Shown: positions 35,436 to 47,483, counted from the first letter of the stretch. The stretch: DNA of 64,000 nucleotides from Aspidiotus rigidus (GCA_035079385.1 JAVHKY010000028.1:3720001-3784000); one strand, 5' to 3'. Made by a program: numbers and translations. The notes: generated by a model not told the origin, from the sequence alone.

Positions 35436-35512
35436 AAATATTGACAAAGAGATTAAAAAAATTGAAAGTTGTCAAAAGCAGCTATTACACAATTAGCTCA
35501 CTGACTTAAAAG

Positions 35513-35707
35513 CAGAGGTTGAAAGCCGTAAGGTAAAACTTTAGCTTTTGACTTTAACTTTCAATTTTAACCTGAAAAACTTTTGGCTTTTCGCTTCCCA
35601 ACAAAAAATATTTGTCGACTTTTACTTTCGGCTTTTTCCCGGCAAAATTTTCTGGCTTTTGGCTTAAAACTTTTAATTTTCAGCTACCTTTCAAGTTTCA
35701 ACCTCTG
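35513..35707. mobile_element. hAT-type MITE with 8-bp target duplication
   Basis: Starts CAGAGGTTGAAAG and ends TTTCAACCTCTG, flanked by CTTAAAAG on both sides (35505-35512, 35708-35715). Ends beginning CAGAG with 8-bp duplications are typical of hAT elements. The paralogous site at about 36580 has the target only once. Length 195 bp, no coding. Confidence 0.85.
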
Positions 35708-36106
35708 CTTAAAAGCCAATCAAGAAACGACTACTAGCGTTTTTTTTTAACTTTAGCTGCTTAAACTCATCATCCTTGGCAGCGTTATGTTACCTGTGCC
35801 ATTTCTCACAAATATTCCAGCGTTGAGACGTGATGAGTTGATCTTATTCCTCTCTGTTCACGTGACGTCACTAACTGATAACGGCTAACAGTGAGTGATT
35901 GTGATCAATGGTACGCAATATTCTGCGATAGTATCATGCACATTCATCTACCCCCTTAAGAATGTACAGGGGACAATCCGATCATTTGTCAAAATTCAGA
36001 AGTAAGCAATAAATAAGGAATTCAATGTTGATAGTGAGGATGTGGAAGTACCCAAGTATGGACTGTGTTATTGTGACGTCACAACTATCGATAAAAGATC
36101 GATTTT

Positions 36107-36322
36107 GTCCATTTGACATTTTGCTCCCATAAGAAATACATGTGGAGCAGAGATCACTACAGTACCAATTAAATATAAAAAATGATACGGTCGAGATTTT
36201 TCTTTTCAAATAGCGAGAAGTTGATAAATTTAAAATATAAACTTTTCTGTAAATTTTAATATCTCATATTAAATTCTTTGCTCCGCATGTATTTCTTATG
36301 GGGAGCAAAATGCCAAATGGAC
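36107..36322. repeat. Foldback MITE (216 bp)
   Basis: Ends GTCCATTTGACATTTTGCTC and GAGCAAAATGCCAAATGGAC with further pairing through ATAAGAAATACATG. AT-rich centre, no coding. Confidence 0.8.
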
Positions 36323-37418
36323 ATATTTTCAGCAGAATAGGTACTTCTGCTGAAAACTCAGTTTGGTCTTGACGTCTCTGTAAACAAAGAGGACTGGCTT
36401 TTGACTGGTGACTTCCTTCCGAGTCTTTGACTCTGTTGGCTTAAACATTTCATCCGCTTTTTTGTTATTGCTTTCGCTTCTCTGTGATTGGCTTCAGTTG
36501 TTAAAAAATCGAAAGATAATGAAAAAAAGATTTAAAAATTTGAAAGCAGTCAAAAGCAGCTATTTATCAAGTAGCAGGCTAGCTTAAAATCCAATCAAGA
36601 AACGACTACTAGCTTTTTGATCAGCTGCTGAACTTTATCACCCCTGGCTGCGTTACGTTGTCCAAGCCATAACTCCACAGACTAACATAACTCTAACATT
36701 TAAAACAGTACAATAATTAATCGCAAACGTTATGCCGTGGAGGTAGCTAGCGACATCCCTGCTCGAGGTATTTAAAAAATTAGAGAAAGGAGAATCTGGG
36801 ACAATATTTTTGACATTTTCAGTTGAAATCCCTTTTTCTGAATATTAAATTGTCGCAACATTTTTGAAATTTCTGTGTTAAGTTACTCCATTTCTCAACT
36901 TTCCTGGAAATAGGGATATTTGACATCCCGACTGAACTTTTTGGGGACACAAGGTCAAAAATCAAGAAATTTGGCAACTCTCAAGGTGAGATATCTATAT
37001 CAGAAACAAAATAAACGAATCGAAGTGATGTCTCTAATGGTTTAGCGTACTGCAATTATAATAGTGTATTCAACGATTGGAACTTGCCACACAATACGCG
37101 CGCGAATTCGATTTGAGTGTGTTTGCTTTTCATTATTTAAATAGAAAGCTACGATAGAGAGGGTAGTAACAGAAGTTGTAGGTAGCGGGTGAAGCACGGC
37201 GCGACATGACGAGAGCTTGTATCACGCGTCTTTTTTCATCTCTTCCTCTAACAGCGTTCGGCAAATCTGTAAGCTATTTACTGTTGGTTCATTGTACAGA
37301 AAAGCCCGCGGGCAACTGAAGTGCAATAGCCTACAGTTTGAAATAATGATAAATTCCTCATGTTCCACATCAATACGAATGTTTGTTCAATGAAGGCAAC
37401 GCCTGAATAATTTAGCCA

Positions 37419-37625
37419 TCACCGGTCATACTTCGGCCTCAGCTGGTTTGTTTCCCAAGGGTATTCTGATATCTTGATACAGAGTAGTAATCTACCGTTC
37501 TGTTGAATTTGTACACCAAGCAACATCACATTCTCTCGTTCAAGTTCAAACAATTCGAGGTCCTCGTTGTCAATATAATCTGAGAGTGTTTTTAACCACC
37601 TACCTATATTGTCTGGTCTGGTCAT
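37419..37625 (-). CDS. Open frame of 68 residues, unknown; possible exon or relic
   Basis: Met to stop, with protein-like composition (SDYIDNEDLELFELERENVM, LLGVQIQQNGRLLLCI). Sequence at its end (GGCCGAAG, GGTGATGG, TAAATTAT) resembles the segment just after the stop codon of peptide array members 6 and 7, and AACTTCGACGAAAAAATAG just upstream resembles their leader. It has no signal segment and no cysteine framework. It may be a chance frame on a decayed cassette copy. Confidence 0.25.
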   Translation of the reverse strand: MTRPDNIGRWLKTLSDYIDNEDLELFELERENVMLLGVQIQQNGRLLLCIKISEYPWETNQLRPKYDR

Positions 37626-37920
37626 TATTCCCGTGTATTCCGATCTATTTCTATTTTTTCGTCGAAGTTATTCCATATTTTAGGCCCTAAACTCGATGTG
37701 AGCCTTCATTGAAAACAGTTTAGAACATTGAGCGCCAATATCAAACCAACGCTCAATAACATGGAACAGATTAAACCTAAAGTAGGTATGTATTTCAATA
37801 ATTATTTCATTATTTTGAGGGGAAAATACGTCCATTTCCGATTAGCATATAATATTTTGCCCCAATGAAACAATTGAAATTAGAAAATTACTCAAAAAAA
37901 TCACAAAAAACCGCATGGAG

Positions 37921-37963
37921 AATAAAATAAATAAATAAATGAATAAATAAATAAATAAATGAA

Positions 37964-38018
<55 letters not shown>

Positions 38019-38019
38019 A
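37921..38019. repeat. AAAT microsatellite
   Basis: About 25 copies of AAAT with two GAAT variants. The long Phe-Ile-Tyr-Leu frames across it are repeat artefacts. A run of 22 T follows near 38065-38086. Confidence 0.95.
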
Positions 38020-38099
38020 GACTTTTGTAGTCGAGATGAGGGAGGAGGGTTCATCTTTTCCGTTTTTTTTTTTTTTTTTTTTTTTTGGGAGGGGGTAAT

Positions 38100-39164
38100 G
38101 ATTTTTAGCACGCGATAAAAGTTGATATGCCACGAGAAAAATATTAATTTCAAATAAATTGAACAAGTGCGATTTTTTTCGAAAAAACGCGAAATGAATG
38201 AATCTTTTGAACAGTATAGGTATATTAAAACAGGTACAAACAGGATTTTTTTTCTCCTCAGCTCCTCTCCCCAAGCGATATCACGGCGATAATCGAGTAA
38301 ATCAGAATCATAAGACGACGGTATTACGACTAGTAGACTTAGGTCTAAACATTTATTACCTTGTTCAAAATTCTCAACTTTGCCAGCCGACCCTAAGTGA
38401 GCTCTCCCCTCGATAAAAATCGAAAAATTTATTTTCCAACGTTACTTTCCATTAAACACGGCTAATTTTATGCCGCATCAAATTAATTGCGTAAAAGCTA
38501 AAGAAAATTGAACCCAGAATCGAGGGAAATTAGGTACTTACCATTGGACGCCGGAAACGAGGCACTCTACAAGATTAACAAATCTTTTGAGCTATTATAA
38601 TCTGACGACATGAAAGACCGCGATTTTGTCCGCCCTCTTTTCTTTGCTTTCTCCCTTTTCAAGTACTTGCATCCGTTATTTTAAATCGTGGTTTGAATAA
38701 ACATCTATTAGAAAATTGAATGGATTTGGATGAACAATGTTCCGTGTATACATGCGGAGAGTTTATTGTAGTTTCCTATATAAAATACTTACCTGATTAT
38801 GGAGGAGAAGAGATAAAAGTAATGAGGCGAGAAAAGGAAAAATTAGGAAAACGTAATTTTCTTAATTGAAGCCTTTCATAAATATTAGGTACCTACCTAT
38901 AAAGTTAAATGTTCAACAGCATTGATAGTCATTGAAAAAATATGCGTACCGGTACCTAAAAGGCAGCGTTTAGAATGCAATTTCCTTAATTTGAACTAGA
39001 GCAGGAATCATTGTTACAAATACTTATCGCACGCTTACGTTTGTATAAAATGCGTTCATCTGTTGCATAGGTGGTTCACTGTTTAATCTTCAACTTTCGG
39101 TTAATCGTGCTTGTATAACTTAATTTCATCGATAATACCGGTATAATAAGTTATAAAATGACAG
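38100..39164. other. No gene seen
   Basis: AT-rich intergenic sequence with scattered GGTACCTACCTA motifs. Nothing coding is supported. Confidence 0.35.
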
Positions 39165-39293
39165 CTATACTCTGTTCACATTAAGGAAGGATAGAAATAT
39201 GACCTTGAGAACGGAACGGTAGATTAAAATTACCCGGAGCGTTCCGTTCTCGAGGTCATATTTCTATCCTTCCTTAATGTGAACAGAGTATAG
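39165..39293. repeat. Near-perfect 54-bp hairpin
   Basis: Arms 39165-39218 and 39240-39293 are complementary at 53 of 54 positions, with a 21-nt loop. Arm ends are CTATACTCTGTTCACATTAA and its complement. Either a young MITE or, if transcribed, a source of double-stranded RNA. Confidence 0.9.
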
Positions 39294-39299
39294 ACAAAA

Positions 39300-40535
39300 G
39301 TTTCTGTTGAGGCAACTTGTTAAAATACTTATTGTAAATCTGGAGAGAGTCGGACTGAAAGAGTGTCAAACAGCTCTTCAACAAATTAATAAGTTTGAAC
39401 CTTTCAAGAATAACTTAGATAAGTAACGAACATATCTTTGTACCTAGTATTGGGTACAGTCTACTAAATTTTGAACCTGAAGCCAATTTTGTAGATTATC
39501 TTTAATCAATTCTCTAATAGCAATTAAAAAAAAAAAAAAAAAGGAGATAGGCTATTCCCCACATTTTGAAAATCGTACATCATAATTGTCGTCCAGTCTT
39601 CATTTACTGTTCATCTCAGATAATGTGAAAAAGCACAGTAGAAAGCGACTCTTCAAACTGAAGTTTTTTTAATTATTAATTTTTCAATCGATTATGGATA
39701 TTATGGAAGAATTCCCTACAATAAAGCTTAGATAGGCCTAATAGAAAAAAAAAAAAAAAAAAATTTAACTAGATAACTTCTCTTATATTAAGCATTCCGA
39801 CATTTGAAGGTTCCAAGGATAAATAAATCAAAATTTTACTCGTATATGAGTTGCAAAGATGTAATCACAGTAAATACATATGCCATTCACACCGAGTAAG
39901 TAGCTCACTGTGTACAGTTAAAATGCTCCTAAATGAATAAGAAAAAAAAAAAAAAAAACACTTCATGTAAAAATCGCGATCATTGTTCCTACTTCTCTTC
40001 AAATAATCAAATTGAATTCCAATCCCCTTTGTATGACTACTCAATACCAAGTTCGAATGAATCTCAAAACTGAGAACTAAAACTATGGTTTTATTAGAAA
40101 GAAAAAAAAAACTTCTGTTCAAGACAAAGAAAAAAAAAAATCCAATCTATCTTATTTTGTATTCATTTCATAACAAAAACTGCACCCGTTAAATAGTGTA
40201 ATAAAAATAAATAAAATAAATAATAAGCTAAAAAATAATCGCCATAAAAATGACTCATGATTTAGGCCTATATCGTCCACAAAAAGCTTGAGTAAATGAA
40301 TTATATGGACTTCCGCACAATATTTAGGCAAAACATTCATCTACGTACACTCACGAGCTCAAAAGAAGACAATAATAATATAGGCTACTTTTAAATTAAT
40401 ACAAAATCAGAACAAAGAGGAGGAAATGGGTTTCAAGCTGATCCTAATGACACAAAGGAACGTTGCAGATAATTAAGAAGATTATTTGTTGAGTATCCTA
40501 GATGGCGTGTTGACAATTTTTAATTTGTTATTATA
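39300..40535. other. No gene seen
   Basis: AT-rich intergenic sequence with several A-runs of 15-20 (near 39529, 39746, 39940). No supported gene or element. Confidence 0.4.
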
Positions 40536-42297
40536 ATAAACGAAAAAACGAATACTCTAAAGGGAGAGTAAACAAATGCAAACCGCAGAAAATAAAAACG
40601 AAGGGAGCGCTTTCGGTTAAACAACCATCTTCAGACCTGAAATGAAAGCAACTGACGAACGACCCACACCCCCCCTCCTCTACGGGTTGCCCAAAGTGCA
40701 TAAGAAGAATACCCCGATGCGACCCGTTGTTTCTTTTGTCTCCTCTCCTACCTACCTCCTTGCCAAATTCCTTGACCGTTGGTTCAAAAATCGCATTGAT
40801 TTTGAATCTCCTCATTCGGTCTTGAATTCGGCCTCTTTAACTGATGTCCTCAAGGATGTAAGCCTTCCCCCAGGAACGACCATCTGCTCGTTTGATGTTG
40901 TTGGTTTGTTTCCGAATATTCCTAAGGCTGCTACTATCCAGCGGATGGGTGAGCTACTCATCAGTGCCAACATTCCTCACAATGAGTTTCAGGAATTTTT
41001 TGATCTCCTGAATACTTGCTGGTCCCCTAACTTCTGTAAATTTGAAGGGAAATTTTTCGAGTTCCCTGAGGAAGTAGGGATCCCTATTGGATCACCTCTA
41101 GGCTCTCTTATCTCCGAAATTTTCATGTCTAAGTTTGAATTTGACCTCTTTTCCTCGAACCAGGTGTTACTTAATCATATTCACTACTGGCACAGGTACG
41201 TTGATGACGTTCTATGTACCTGGACTGGTCACCCAGATCTCCTTGGTGAGTTTCTGAGGTATCTCAATTCCTGGTACCCTTCCATCAAATTTACGTTGGA
41301 AATAGGGGTATTTTCCATTAACTTTTTGGATTTATCGATCTCTATTGTAGACGGTATCCACAAGTTTGGAATTTACAGGAAAGATACTACGACCGATGTT
41401 TTAGTCCACGGTGGTTCGTTCGGTCCTGTTGCTCACAAGATGGCTGCTTTTCATAGCCTAGTTCACAGACTGACTCGTATTCCGTTGAGTCAGTCTGCTT
41501 TTAAGAAAGAAGTACTCACAATAAAACACCTGGCTAGAGTGAATGGAGTCAATGTCGACGTCGACGTGATGGTTCGGAGGAAAGTTACGAGGAGCCTTCT
41601 TGATTCCACCACCTCCCTCCCCCGAGACACGATCCGTGATCGCCGTTTGCGTTGGATCAGTCTCCCTTTCCTGGGGAATTTCTCCCAGCAATTGGGTCGG
41701 GCCCTTCGCCCGTTTGGTTTCAGACCCGCGTTTTACAACCATACCACAATTAAGAGGTTGTTTGTGAGACTGAAGGATCCCATACCGGTTGATGAGAGGA
41801 GTGGTGTTTATAAGATGGAATGTGAGGATTGTGGAGGCTTTTATATTGGTGAGACCAGCCGCCAGATGAAAGTTAGAGTAGCTGAGCACCTGAAGTCTTG
41901 GAAGAAGGGACGCTTAGGGGAGTCAGCTTTCGCTGATCATTTGATTAACAGTGGCCACAGTTTCCGCGAGGGATCCGAAAAGCTCCTCCATAAGGAGAAT
42001 TCCTACCGTAAGCGTATCGCCCTCGAGAATATAGAGATAATGCGTCACCTCAACACTGACGGTATCACTATACTCAACTCGTACATTCCGGAAGATGGCT
42101 TGATCGAACAGGTTTATGATTCACACCGTGATTTCTCGTTCGGACGATCTTAATACCTCTTCCTTCTCATTCGTTCGTCAGTTGCTTTCATTTCAGGTCT
42201 GAAGATGGTTGTTTAACCGAAAGCGCTCCCTTCGTTTTTATTTTCTGCGGTTTGCATTTGTTTACTCTCCCTTTAGAGTATTCGTTTTTTCGTTTAT
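40536..42297 (+). mobile_element. Penelope-like element bracketed by 127-bp inverted repeats
   Basis: Left arm 40536-40662 and right arm 42171-42297 are exact inverted copies over 127 bp. The right arm lies just after the stop codon and so is the element's own 3' tail; the left arm is an inverted copy of it joined to a 5'-truncated RT frame. Inverted or direct terminal copies of this kind are known for Penelope-like elements. The perfect arms and intact frame indicate a young insertion. Confidence 0.85.
40642..42153 (+). CDS. Penelope-like reverse transcriptase / GIY-YIG endonuclease, N-terminally truncated
   Basis: Uninterrupted 503-residue frame. Motifs in order: LLYGLPKVHK and MRPVVSF (about 12-32), SFDVVGLFPN with a catalytic Asp (about 83-92), GIPIGSPLG (about 146-154), HRYVDDVLCTW with the YVDD active site (about 184-194), FTLEIGVFSINFLDLSI (thumb entry), then the endonuclease GVYKMECEDCGGFYIGETSR (about 387-406), with GIY-YIG-like GVY and YIG strands, and Arg and EH residues after it. 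Penelope proteins usually run to 700-900 residues, so roughly the first third is missing. The first ten codons are inside the left inverted repeat, so the start is accidental. It could not start a full cycle alone, but both catalytic domains look intact. Confidence 0.88.
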   Translation: MKATDERPTPPLLYGLPKVHKKNTPMRPVVSFVSSPTYLLAKFLDRWFKNRIDFESPHSVLNSASLTDVLKDVSLPPGTTICSFDVVGLFPNIPKAATIQRMGELLISANIPHNEFQEFFDLLNTCWSPNFCKFEGKFFEFPEEVGIPIGSPLGSLISEIFMSKFEFDLFSSNQVLLNHIHYWHRYVDDVLCTWTGHPDLLGEFLRYLNSWYPSIKFTLEIGVFSINFLDLSISIVDGIHKFGIYRKDTTTDVLVHGGSFGPVAHKMAAFHSLVHRLTRIPLSQSAFKKEVLTIKHLARVNGVNVDVDVMVRRKVTRSLLDSTTSLPRDTIRDRRLRWISLPFLGNFSQQLGRALRPFGFRPAFYNHTTIKRLFVRLKDPIPVDERSGVYKMECEDCGGFYIGETSRQMKVRVAEHLKSWKKGRLGESAFADHLINSGHSFREGSEKLLHKENSYRKRIALENIEIMRHLNTDGITILNSYIPEDGLIEQVYDSHRDFSFGRS

Positions 42298-42299
42298 GA

Positions 42300-45200
42300 T
42301 GGATAGCCGTAACCTTAAGGAACGGATTCGTTTAATTGTTATTATAACTCGGAAAGTCGTAAATTAGGATAATTAACTAAAAATTAGAAAGAAAGGGTGA
42401 AAAAAATACATTGTACATGCACGATACCTAAGTACAAACTACAAATTCGCAATTTCATAAAGGTTGTCAAATGATGCTTAAAATCAATCTTTAAAATTAA
42501 TAAATAAGTACGCTCACAACAAACATAACAGTAATAAGTTTAATGATATGAAAGCTACCTTTAATACCTACCTCAGATCTTTGGTGTCGGCCTTAATATT
42601 TCTTAATTAAAATTTTTTATCATACGGGTAAATTAAAGAAATTTTTCACAGAAACGCGAAGATATTAAATTTCTCATTGTGTTTAGAAATGAAAACAAAT
42701 TCTTTTATAAAAGAGCTCATCATTTTCAAATACCGGTAATGTATTTATTCGTTCAATCAATTACTTACCAGTATCTCAAAATAAGACGCTTAAAAAACAA
42801 AGTATTTTTTGAAATGATTCCACTATTTTTTTTTTTTTTTTTTCTAATAAGTACTATTTTTAGAGATTAAAGATTTTTTTTCGTCGGAAAAATATTTTAG
42901 AAAACCGAACCATAAATAAAATATCAGAGACAAGATTACCTTTCGTCATTTTTTATGATAGGATAACAGAAATAATCAGTCTCAATAATCGACAACGCGA
43001 TTCCTCCAGTCCTTTTGGATCTCGAACTCCATTAAAAATATTCATATCCCATCCCAAATAAGTAGAATTTCAGAAATAATTATTTATCGAGACTGTACCT
43101 ATGTAGACTGTACACTTACTCATAAGTTTCTATAATAATGGGTTTCCCCAAATCAGAGAATAATTTCGTTTAATTTCGAGTATTTGTTAGGCTTATGATA
43201 TCATCATCTAAGCAACAGCACATGAGTGAACGATAAAGAGTACTTAAATGTGAATGAAAAATCCTCGATGCAACCTTTGCAAGAAGGGAACTTGTCTTTG
43301 CTGATGATTTTAAGTAGCCTAAGTAAAATTCTTCACCTGCCCACGTTATTTCACGATCTAAACTTGAAGACTGGAATTCAAAAACTGATATTCGACGAAT
43401 ACGAATTATTAATCAAAAAAAGTAGGTAGGTAAGTATTTATCGAAATCATTAATAAAAAAAAAAAAAAAAAGTAGGTAACATAAATAGGTACATAAGTAC
43501 CGTAAGTATCTTCACGCACCGATCACTTAATATTATTCTCATACAGTGAAATATTATTCATCAACCGAATTTCTTTAAAAGTTACCAGAGATATAGAATT
43601 TTTCAACACTCTATTACGACGTCGAAAGTGATTCAAACAGTCAATTAGTCATAGAAATATAAGGGTTGTTGATGCGTCAATAATACTTATCAGAATTAAA
43701 AGCACAAATGTACAGGTAGGTACATTTCAATTGTAGGTATTGATAAATAATCATAGTTCGGTATTCATTCTTGATTACCAGTAGTCAGTCAAAACATACT
43801 CATTCACTTTTATTATGCGAAACTGTACGTGTCGATGAATATTCCGACCGATAAGTATTTGCCGTACGTATCGATAATCGTTTAGTAAAACCTAATTGTT
43901 GACTCACAATGACATCCGGAAGTAGAATAAAATATTATTTGTAGAAGCTTGTATCTATTCTATCCGATGAAAAGGATGTTCGGTCGCGAGAAGTCATTAA
44001 ACCGAGATTTCGAATAAGTAATTGTTTTTTCAAAAATTCTCTTTTGTCTGTTGTTTTTCGTCTCTTATTTTCTACTTCAGCTACCGAACGCAGTTTAACG
44101 AATTATGAACAGCTTTGTTATGAATTGAAAACCGAATTTATTTCGAATAGTAGGTACGTTTGTACTGTTTCGAGTATTATGAAACTATTTAGACAATGAG
44201 CAAAATTTCTATTCAACCTTAGTACCAGAAAAATTCTTTCTTTTCGTTGATGTGCCTTGATTTCAGGAACCCATACACATGTACGAACTGCTAAATGAAC
44301 ATGAACTAGAAGAGACGTGAATTTGAAAGATGAAAAGAAAATGAGAAATATGAGTATCGGTAGAGAAATAACTCTGAGATATAAAAATAATATTAAAAAT
44401 TGCCATAACAAAGAAACAAGAAAACAAATCCTGTACGTCCTAATGGCAAATTGAAATGATACTTTTCGACAGATAAATTTTATCGCTATCGAAACTACAA
44501 CAAATGAAGTTGCTTTTAAATACCTACGATACAGAAAAATTTGAAATTTAATTAATATTTCATGTAAAGACAACACATTGGTCGTAACTTTAATGTTCAT
44601 AATATGATAACACGGACAACTTGGGTAAGCACACAAACATAATATTCGAATTGTTTTTCGAGTACCTAGCTAAATTTGGAGCGTCGTTGATGAAAGACAT
44701 ATTTCAAATATCCAGTTTAATATACCTAGTAAAAGTGATTGTGAGTCATCTGAATATTCGAGAGAAGTTAACATTAGATTTGAGCTTACAAATTTAATCA
44801 TTAAGCAGAGATTTATGAGCGAAAATGATGAATACTGAGGATAAAGTATTAATACTTGTCGTGCACCTATCCGCTAGGAAATTTGATATTTAATTACAGA
44901 GATGTATTCAGAAACTTCTATCACATTTTCACATTATTTCGTATTATCTGTGATAGAAAAAAAAATAAATTTCTTCTTTTTAAACAGTTGATTTTGAGAA
45001 AAAAAGCCTTGAAAAATTATCATATTTCCTAGAAAGTGTATTTTATCAATTGAACGCGTAGGTAGTCATGATAATTGGAAAAACAAAATCATAATATTAT
45101 GAAAAATGTTCCTCACATAAATAAAACTGTACTTTCACTCAGAATTCGCAGAAGAAGAATTTAAAAAATGCAGTTAGGCTACCTCATTATCAATATAAAA

Positions 45201-45970
45201 GTTCCCAGTAAATAAGAAGTAATGCAACATATCCATATTATCACTACTGGCTCTCACCTACAAAAAAAAATCACAAATGATTTCAAAAATATTTATTCTT
45301 GATTTTGCGTTGGATTTCACCTTGAATTTCTCTCACTTTTGGATATGGTACGAAAATACAGAAATTGAAAAAGTAAAAAACGAAAATAGAATTCATCAAA
45401 GTATATCATAAATTATTTTCGGACTCATCCAATAGATAGAATTTCTTATAGAGCAAAAGTACGATTCGTACTCGTCATACATTAAATATAAAAAATAGGA
45501 ATATATTATTTTCAATTTCAGCGCACGTAAAAATATTCCAAGATAATCAATCGATTCCTATGCTTTTTTTTTTTTTTTTTCCTTATAAAGTCACAATGAT
45601 GATAATTTTATAAGAAACATAATGATTCGTACGGCTCAAAACAATTCTTGACTTAATATAAAATTTAGAACTCGGTAGGAAAATCATTCTATTTCTGATA
45701 AGATTAATATTATCAGCCAAAAACTTGATGAGTTATTAAAATACGAATAATAAAATCATAGTTACGAAAATAGAAAAAAAAAAATTAAAAAATTACGAAA
45801 AATCGAAATGTTAGAACTAAATTTATATATTCTGTAATCTCCTTAATCGAAAGGGTACAAAAAGAAGAATAAATAAAAAAAACACATGTTGTGGGGCGGT
45901 CGTCTATCCAAGATAGCATTATAGGTATTTTCTAGAATCTTTGTGTAATTTGAGCAAGTTTTTAGCGCGA
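42300..45970. other. No gene seen
   Basis: Very AT-rich intergenic sequence with homopolymer runs (42826-42844, 43456-43471, 45565-45581). The 172-residue minus frame at 44118-44636 is low-complexity hydrophobic and not believed. No RNA gene found. Confidence 0.4.
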
Positions 45971-45973
45971 ATT

Positions 45974-47483
45974 TTATTTCAAGTAGCAAGGTGATGAAAA
46001 AGTTTTTCCGTTGACTAATTCTTTCAAACCTTCCCCAGCATACGATAATAAAGGGGAAACTTCGCACCTTACATCCGCTGTTTCAAATTTACCCCCATTT
46101 TTTTCAATCCAATTTCGGTGAAGGTTATACAATCCTTGTCTAGCCGTAGATGGACAGTCTTTTCCGACATCATCTGAATTTTTCAGCGCACTAAATTCCT
46201 CCTCTCGATTAACCATCCAAATCGCAAGATTTTCAGCGTATGGACATGAGTCAAAAATAAATTTTTCCAACTTAAACCCGTTCGGCTCTTTCGGCTGCAA
46301 CAATTCACCTTCTTCATCAACTGTCGGAATCTTTTTTAATGCTAAATGTAGTTCCAAATCTGTGAGATGTAATCGCGCAATTTTACTGAGGAAGTCTACG
46401 CTGAATACGTGATTACAAATATTTCCCGCGTTGTAAAGAAGATGACCATCATCAGTACGTTTCTCGGCCAGCTGCGATGAGATCTCACTGTACTCAATTA
46501 CTCTCCATTTATCGTTCACCAAGCATAAAACACCAATCGGTTCCTCTGGTTCAGTTTTTTCAACTATCTTTATGCCAAAGTCTGAATTATGGTGAATACA
46601 ATAACCCAAAAAATAAGGATCGCCTACTTTTACCAATATATTATCGACGCTGTATACATGTACATACTCGATTCCTCGTTCAACTAACTGTTTGAGTACT
46701 TTACGATCTCGGAGCGCTCGGTAAATTCCACCATTACCGTCCGGGGACTTGGCAACTGTGCTTCTATTTGCCAACAAAATTTTTCCTTCAAAGGAGAATG
46801 AGGGCAACATGAACTGTTCAAAGAGTATTACGTTACGTTGACATAGTCCAAAGAACTGATATTGTTTGAAAAACTGAAGAGTCGGCTCCATGGTGCTTGA
46901 ACTAGTCATGACTAGCCAAGTTATACAACCTCTCTGGCCATTACGCTCGAACGCTAGTTCTTCTAAGCGCAGAATACGTTCTGCCTGGATTTGGAATAAA
47001 CTTTTACCTGATTGTAAACCAACGTCGTACATTCCTGAAAGAGGTAATATAAAAAATACCATCAAAGTTAAAAATTAGGAACATTTAAGAGCATAACACA
47101 GGTATGTCTCCTGCCCCACCTTTCGGATAAGATACTCCGAGTCTTGTACCTTGGCCACCGGCTAAAACTAGAACAGCTATTTTCGATTCCGCTATCATAC
47201 GGAAAGTTCGATCTTCGTAACACCGCAATTCTTCCGAAGTCGCTTCATTCACATTTCCTATCTGAGATTTAGGTACTGGTTTTATCTTCTCATCAATCAC
47301 TTTTTTCTTAGAAGATTTCTCTATGGCCTTAAGGAATCCGGCGACCGCAGTTTGAATATCTGTTTCTTTTATGTCACGGCTCAGCTCTCTTTTCTCGTTT
47401 TCGGTTAGTACGTCCCAAAATTGTAACAAATGCGTCTGATTACTCGGGGCTAAATGGATGCGAAGATCTTCAATATCCGTCAT
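45974..47483 (-). CDS. UAP1: UDP-N-acetylglucosamine pyrophosphorylase (two exons: 47483-47120, 47034-45974)
   Basis: Makes UDP-GlcNAc from UTP and GlcNAc-1-phosphate in the cytosol, the donor for chitin, N-glycans and GPI anchors; the fly orthologue is mummy. Exon 1 encodes an N-terminal helical part and the nucleotide-binding loop VLVLAGGQGTRLGVSYPK. The donor AAAG|GTGGGG and acceptor CTTTCAG|GAATG remove an 85-nt intron and restore the conserved PKGMYDVGL. Exon 2 carries VHVYSVDNILVKVGDPYFLG, the NAGNICNH substrate motif, an FDSCPYAENLA region and the conserved end EVSPLLSYAGEGL. Total 474 residues, in the usual range, so complete. The stop codon overlaps an AATAAA signal. Having a single short intron is unusual for an animal UAP gene, but the intron argues against a retrocopy. 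A second, unseen paralogue cannot be excluded. Confidence 0.93.

Larger units (their letters stand above)
35215..35800. repeat. Local duplication, copy 1 (partner 36425-36665)
   Basis: CATCCGCTTTTTTGTTATT and CAATCAAGAAACGACTACTA are present in the same order near 36445 and 36590. Copy 1 is longer because two MITEs (35302-35435 and 35513-35707) inserted after the duplication; copy 2 shows both sites without them. Confidence 0.75.

Noticed and set aside
37842..38274. Frames of repeated Leu-Phe-Ile-Tyr
   Set aside because: Translation of the AAAT microsatellite.
41458..41889. 143-residue minus frame
   Set aside because: Shadow of the Penelope-like coding frame on the opposite strand.
44118..44636. 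172-residue hydrophobic frame
   Set aside because: AT-rich low-complexity composition, no motif or splice support.
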